The notes beneath the pieces are model-generated. The model was not told where the DNA came from, searched no databases, and saw nothing but the letters and a program-made list of their open reading frames with translations. The position numbers and the translations under genes were made by a program. A stretch of DNA of 64,000 nucleotides from an uncultured Shimia sp. GTDB lineage: Bacteria; Pseudomonadota; Alphaproteobacteria; Rhodobacterales; Rhodobacteraceae. Shown here one piece after another: positions 60,220-64,000 of the stretch. The DNA lies in assembly GCF_947498095.1 (NCBI RefSeq), contig NZ_CANMJE010000008.1, positions 1 to 64,000 of the forward strand. The letters are read 5' to 3'. Positions within the stretch are counted from its first letter, which is position 1. Every line of letters starts with the position of its first letter.

Positions 60220-61044
60220 ATGACTAACTTTTTTCCCCTTGCACTGTTTCTGTCTGGTTGGGCTGGTATGGCTGCTGCTCAGGTTGGGCCAAGCATTGAC
60301 GAGCTGGCCAGAGAACTGTCCAACCCAGGCGCGGCAAACGCGACTTTGAACTTCAAGTTCGAGTATCGAAGTTTTGATGGTTCACTGCCTGGTGCAAGTG
60401 AACAGGACAGTTTTACCACGACCTTCCAGCCAGTTCTTCCGTTCGTTTTGGATAACGGCAATAATCTCATTTTCAGGCCTGCATTTCCTTATGTGGTGGG
60501 CCAGCCCTCTTTCAATTTGGGCAGCAACACATTTGACACAGCGAGCCAGTTCGGAGATTTGCCCTATGATCTACTGTATTCTTGGAGCAACAATGGGTGG
60601 ACTTTTGGCGCGGGTCTTGTCGGGTCGGTACCGGTCGGGTCTTCCATTTCTTCCGACAATTGGCTTTTGGGGCCATCGTTTCTGGCGGTGAGGCCAACCG
60701 ATTGGGGTATTTGGGGCCTGTTCCCCTTTCACAATGAAAAAGTTGACGGAAGTGGCCCGGATGTATCGGTTACATCATTACAATACTTCTTGTTTGCGAG
60801 TCTAAGCGATGGCTGGCAAGTCGGCATGGGTCCAACGATTTCTTATGACTGGAATGCCGTGTCAGGACAGGAATGGACAGTTCCCATCGGATTAACGGTG
60901 GCCAAGACAACCGCAATTGGTCGGCAGTTGGTCAAGTTGAACGCAGGTTTCGAATACAATGTTGTGCGACCTGACGCTTTTGCGTCGGATTGGAAATTCA
61001 CATTCACCTTTAGCCCGGTTGTGAAAAACCCGTTCCAAAAATGA
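60220..61044 (+). CDS. Predicted outer-membrane beta-barrel protein
   Basis: 274 residues with a signal peptide (FFPLALFLSGWAGMAAAQ) and repeated amphipathic strands, for example NLIFRPAFPYVV, WTFGAGLVGSVPVG and LVKLNAGFEYNVV. The end FSPVVKNPFQK lacks a terminal aromatic, which is unusual for a BAM substrate. It resembles the transporter-like barrels seen in aromatic-degradation clusters. AGGATGG precedes the ATG; 60205 is an alternative. Confidence 0.7.
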   Translation: MTNFFPLALFLSGWAGMAAAQVGPSIDELARELSNPGAANATLNFKFEYRSFDGSLPGASEQDSFTTTFQPVLPFVLDNGNNLIFRPAFPYVVGQPSFNLGSNTFDTASQFGDLPYDLLYSWSNNGWTFGAGLVGSVPVGSSISSDNWLLGPSFLAVRPTDWGIWGLFPFHNEKVDGSGPDVSVTSLQYFLFASLSDGWQVGMGPTISYDWNAVSGQEWTVPIGLTVAKTTAIGRQLVKLNAGFEYNVVRPDAFASDWKFTFTFSPVVKNPFQK

Positions 61045-61075
61045 CATGATTTTAACGGGTTAGGGGGGAGATAAG

Positions 61076-61567
61076 ATGAACAAAACAATTATTGCGTTAC
61101 TTGCGGTTGGCATTCTTGCCATCGGGGCATTTGCCCTGATGCCCGAGGAAGAGCCGACTGTGCAAGACAAACTGAATGAGGCCAGGGAAAGCCTCACCGA
61201 GGCGGCTGATCTTGCCAAGGTAGCGGTTGAGGAAAAGGCAGAGCAAGTAAGCTCCGAACTTGAAGAGCAGCTGAATTCTGCAAAGAAATCAACGCTCGAG
61301 ATTGTGGAAGAGCTGCAGGAGTCTGCCACGCAAACCGCGTTGGATATGTCCAAGCTTCGCGATGACATTAAGCGCGAGTTTGAAGCAGGTGGGTCACTGA
61401 ACATGGACGGCTACAACCCTTCTCGTGCGGCCGCGGCCTTAAAGGATATCGGATTGGACGGAGGTACAGCCAAATCCATTTCTGATTGGTTGGCTGATCT
61501 TTACCGAACGCCAGAGCAGGCAGAGGCCGCCATTTCACAATTTCTGGAAACACTAAAATCAAAATGA
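61076..61567 (+). CDS. Membrane-anchored coiled-coil protein
   Basis: 163 residues: one N-terminal transmembrane helix (IIALLAVGILAIGAFAL), then a long acidic coiled coil rich in Glu, Ala and Lys (about 28-105), then a small helical end with YNPSRAAAALKDIGLDGG. It probably spans part of the periplasm. GGGGGGAG precedes the ATG. No family recognised. Confidence 0.7.
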   Translation: MNKTIIALLAVGILAIGAFALMPEEEPTVQDKLNEARESLTEAADLAKVAVEEKAEQVSSELEEQLNSAKKSTLEIVEELQESATQTALDMSKLRDDIKREFEAGGSLNMDGYNPSRAAAALKDIGLDGGTAKSISDWLADLYRTPEQAEAAISQFLETLKSK

Positions 61568-61604
61568 CTTGAAAACAAAAAGACAAAGTAAGGGAGGAAG
61601 TAAA

Positions 61605-62894
61605 TTGCACAGACTACTTTTATCAGGAGCGGCGGCCATTGCATTGATGTGCGGTGCAGTGTCGGCCCAAACCATGTCAAAGTACGGCACCGACAACAGG
61701 TGGCGCGCCATTGGTGAACTGACGGATGCTCAATTGGGCGCTGTTCTGCATGCAAATGGCCGGGTTTCCATGAGTGGCACCTTCTTTGCTTCGGATAGTG
61801 CAACACTCTCTGATGGCGCCAACGAAGTGCTGTTCAAGCTTGCGCGGGTTCTTGAAGGTATGCCTGACGCTCGTTTGGCCGTGGTCGGACATACGGACAG
61901 TACCGGCGATTTTAGCAGCAATCTCGAACTCTCCCAGACAAGGGCCCAAGCGGTGGTCGACGCCTTGGTGGCTGCGCCAAACAATGTTGATCCTGCGCGG
62001 CTCGCTGCGGTTGGGGTCGGCGCCATTGATCCGGTTGCGTCCAATACATCCACCGAAGGCAGAGCACTGAACCGGCGTGTGTCCTTTGTTTTGATTGATG
62101 CCGCTGACAAGGCATCTGCAGATGGGGCATGGATTCCAGATCCCGTCACCGGTTGTCTCATCTGGAACAGTGGTCAACCATCTGACGGAGAAGGAGCCAG
62201 CTGGAACGGAGCCTGCAAGGATGGCAAGGCTAACGGTCGCGGTACGGCCGTGTTTTGGGATGCCAACGGCCTGGAAGGGAGGTTTGATGGCGACTTGCAA
62301 AACGGCAAGGCGGACGGTCCCGGTGTGGCATGGGCTCGCAATGATGACATGACAGGATACGATCGCTACGAAGGGTATTTCGTTGCTGGGGAGGCTGCTG
62401 GAGAAGTCACCATCACAACCACTGAAGGCTATGTGTTTATTGGAGAGTTCCTCGAAGATGGTGACCATGCTGTTGGAGAGCTGACAACTCCAGAGGGATG
62501 GGTTCTGCAAGGCGAGATCAAAGACGGTCAGACTGTTGGATCTGCTCTTGCCTATTTTGAGACAGAGGAAGGCGAACTCTATTTTGGCGATGTCGAAAAC
62601 AATGCCAAGAACGGGTTTGGTATGATGATTTCACCCAATGAAACCAGCTACATTGGCGAGTTCAAGGAAGGTTCACCGTCAGGTCTGGGAGTCTTTGAAG
62701 ACACAGCAGGAAGCCAGTTTGTCGGTCAGTTCGACGCTGGTTCGCCCAATGGTGTTGGCACCGCAGTCGATAGCGAAGGTGTGGCTTATCAGGGGCGGTT
62801 TATCGATGGCGTACCAGATGGCGTGATACTTGTGACCGACATGGACGGCACTCAGCGCACCGAAACCTGGCAAAATGGGAGCAAAGTAGAATGA
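61605..62894 (+). CDS. OmpA-domain protein fused to MORN-like repeats
   Basis: 429 residues: signal peptide (LLLSGAAAIALMCGAVSAQ), an OmpA-like peptidoglycan-binding domain (about 58-165, with GHTDSTG at 95-101 and LNRRVSF at 155-161), then about ten MORN-type repeats of the YxGxFxxGxPxGxG kind to the end. OmpA tethers it to the cell wall; the MORN sheet may bind lipid or protein. The start is TTG 61605, five bases after GGGAGGAAG; TTG 61569 is less likely. Confidence 0.82.
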   Translation: MHRLLLSGAAAIALMCGAVSAQTMSKYGTDNRWRAIGELTDAQLGAVLHANGRVSMSGTFFASDSATLSDGANEVLFKLARVLEGMPDARLAVVGHTDSTGDFSSNLELSQTRAQAVVDALVAAPNNVDPARLAAVGVGAIDPVASNTSTEGRALNRRVSFVLIDAADKASADGAWIPDPVTGCLIWNSGQPSDGEGASWNGACKDGKANGRGTAVFWDANGLEGRFDGDLQNGKADGPGVAWARNDDMTGYDRYEGYFVAGEAAGEVTITTTEGYVFIGEFLEDGDHAVGELTTPEGWVLQGEIKDGQTVGSALAYFETEEGELYFGDVENNAKNGFGMMISPNETSYIGEFKEGSPSGLGVFEDTAGSQFVGQFDAGSPNGVGTAVDSEGVAYQGRFIDGVPDGVILVTDMDGTQRTETWQNGSKVE

Positions 62895-63169
62895 CTTACC
62901 TGACAACAAACAAGGGACTCTCGAAGTGTCTTGCTTTGAGCCTTTTGGCTGGTAGCCTTGCTTTCACAACTTCCGCGGAGGCGGGGTCTATCGGCCGTAA
63001 AGCTATAAAAGGTGCCATTGCAGGAGCTGTGATTGGAGAAATTGCCGGAGGTGATGCTGCCCAGGGAGCCAAGATTGGCGCCGCCGCGGGAGCGGTGACT
63101 GGAATCATCGATAAAAACCGGCATCGGGATAGGGTTAAGCATCGGGTCAAGAAGAAGCATCGCCGCTAG
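62891..63169 (+). CDS. Glycine-zipper protein
   Basis: 92 residues with a signal peptide (LALSLLAGSLAFTTSAEAG), a glycine-zipper segment (KGAIAGAVIGEIAGGDAAQG then AKIGAAAGAVTGI) able to insert in or pack against a membrane, and a very basic tail (KHRVKKKHRR). It overlaps the OmpA-MORN gene by four bases (ATGA), so the two are translated together. Glycine-zipper proteins often sit in the outer membrane. Confidence 0.78.
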   Translation: MTYLTTNKGLSKCLALSLLAGSLAFTTSAEAGSIGRKAIKGAIAGAVIGEIAGGDAAQGAKIGAAAGAVTGIIDKNRHRDRVKHRVKKKHRR

Positions 63170-63262
63170 TACCTGGTGGTTACCCCATAAAGACGACCGA
63201 GGCGCCACAACGGTTTGCGCCTCGGTCCACCTGAAATCTGGAAGCAAAGGCCGGTCGAACAC

Positions 63263-64000
63263 ATGAAACATTTGTATGAACGAATAAGAAGTGAGTTTGT
63301 TGTTGTTCTACTTGCCGGAATCTTGTGCAGTCTGGCATCAATTGGTCTGACTGCGTCGCAAGAGCTGCGAGCCAAGGCCTCAGGGGCAGGCGTAACCCCC
63401 GAGGTGCTTGAAGCCTATATAGTGCCATTCACGGTCGATGAATTGTCTGACCTTGCAGGGGTTTGGCAGGGTCATCTTTCCCAATCCATCGAGTCGAACA
63501 TAGAGCTCAACGCCAGTCTTGGTGGTCTTGGTGAAGCCGAGGCCCAACGCGTGCGGGAAAAAATCACTCGCTTGTTGGAAAAGCAATCAATCCTTGGCGC
63601 AAACTACCAGGTCGTACTGAATGGCTGGTCGTTAAAAGGGGCTTCTCCAGAGGACGTTGCACCACACCAAAGCTATCTGGATGCGGTCAGCACGGCCACC
63701 TTGCAGGCAACGGATTTGCGTACCCTATTTTCGTTTGCTGCCAATTGGCTGGTGTCCAAAGATGGAGGGCTGGGTCTACTGTTACAGCTTTTTGTGTTTG
63801 TTCTTTCATTTGTTGTGTTGTTGTTTGCCGCCCGTTTTGTAAAGCGGGCCGCCTCAAAGGGGTTGGATCGCCTGCCAGCTATGTCCCGGCTTTTAAAGTC
63901 CTTCGTACTGACGGTTGTCTATTGGGTTACAATCGTTGTTGGTCTCATGATTGCGCTCGGTTTGGCGGGGGTGAACGTAACGCCTTTGTTCGCAGTATTC
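63263..64000 (+). CDS. MscS-type mechanosensitive channel (partial, runs off the window)
   Basis: The frame opens with ATG at 63263 and is still open at the right edge (246 codons). It starts with a hydrophobic helix (FVVVLLAGILCSLASIGL), followed by a soluble periplasmic stretch of about 130 residues. Two more helices follow, ending LMIALGLAGVNVTPLFAVF, which is the TM3-leading signature of MscS channels. The pore helix and beta domain lie beyond the window. It closes the envelope cluster, 93 bases after the glycine-zipper gene. Confidence 0.82.
   Translation, partial: MKHLYERIRSEFVVVLLAGILCSLASIGLTASQELRAKASGAGVTPEVLEAYIVPFTVDELSDLAGVWQGHLSQSIESNIELNASLGGLGEAEAQRVREKITRLLEKQSILGANYQVVLNGWSLKGASPEDVAPHQSYLDAVSTATLQATDLRTLFSFAANWLVSKDGGLGLLLQLFVFVLSFVVLLFAARFVKRAASKGLDRLPAMSRLLKSFVLTVVYWVTIVVGLMIALGLAGVNVTPLFAVF

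Noticed and set aside
1-64000. CRISPR array, prophage, insertion sequence or integrase
   Set aside because: No regularly spaced direct repeats, transposase, integrase or phage structural gene was seen, even in the accessory part after 51700.

Overview
This window looks like chromosomal DNA of a marine alphaproteobacterium of the order Rhodobacterales (Roseobacter group). The evidence is the gene content (RibBX-type riboflavin enzyme with ribH-nusB, RpoH, CarD, 7Fe ferredoxin, SUV3-like helicase, MmcB, DUF6324/DUF6476-type small proteins), a tRNA-His with A73 and no G-1, a GTTC-N7-GTTC type LexA box, and GC-rich coding DNA. No species can be named from the sequence alone.

Positions 1-51700 are mostly ordinary chromosome: a proline-racemase-superfamily enzyme and a Nudix hydrolase (60-1927); ribBX-ribH-nusB (3002-5143); a lower-GC sulfotransferase-like gene that looks inserted (5583-6332); an ArsR/SRPBCC pair with a clear operator (6698-7519); an iodotyrosine-deiodinase-like nitroreductase (7713-8405); an M20 hydrolase facing a non-pyrrolysine MttB-family methyltransferase (8928-12022); an SOS-type mmcB (12113-12591); tRNA-His (13455-13531); a MarR/aromatic hydroxylase divergent pair (13572-16084); rluD (16382-17407) and rpoH (18205-19101); a KpsS-like gene with an in-frame TGA (19165-20136); a run of small metabolic genes (20209-26386); TPR, helicase, S4, fdxA and carD (26453-31488); cobS/cobT (31557-33397); a KefB-like antiporter (33467-35338); an Lrp/HPPD divergent pair (35354-37059); a GspL/PilP-like fusion protein (38056-40479); metY, sugar and methyl transferases, a BASS transporter, a CoA transferase, a DUF3302-HlyD pair, DUF411 and an EF-G paralogue (41427-51693).

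From 51700 on the character changes. About 1.2 kb of largely non-coding DNA carries repeated CAGGGA words and several perfect inverted repeats. It is followed by an orphan DUF3299 gene, a broken N-acyl-D-amino-acid deacylase remnant and an AraC-type regulator. From 55955 to the window edge nine consecutive plus-strand genes follow, nearly all with export signals: a periplasmic amidohydrolase, a periplasmic metallophosphoesterase, an OprB-like porin, a CigR/RcnB-like small protein, an outer-membrane barrel, an anchored coiled-coil protein, an OmpA-MORN fusion, a glycine-zipper protein and the start of an MscS-type channel. The tight spacing and shared envelope destination suggest one functional unit, probably for uptake and processing of a phosphorylated or amide-linked nutrient, or for envelope integrity. 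This is the best candidate in the window for an undescribed system.

Regulatory DNA is unusually legible. There are convincing operators for ArsR, MarR, Lrp and LexA, several strong intrinsic terminators, three tail-to-tail gene pairs whose stop codons overlap, and one head-to-head pair whose start codons overlap.
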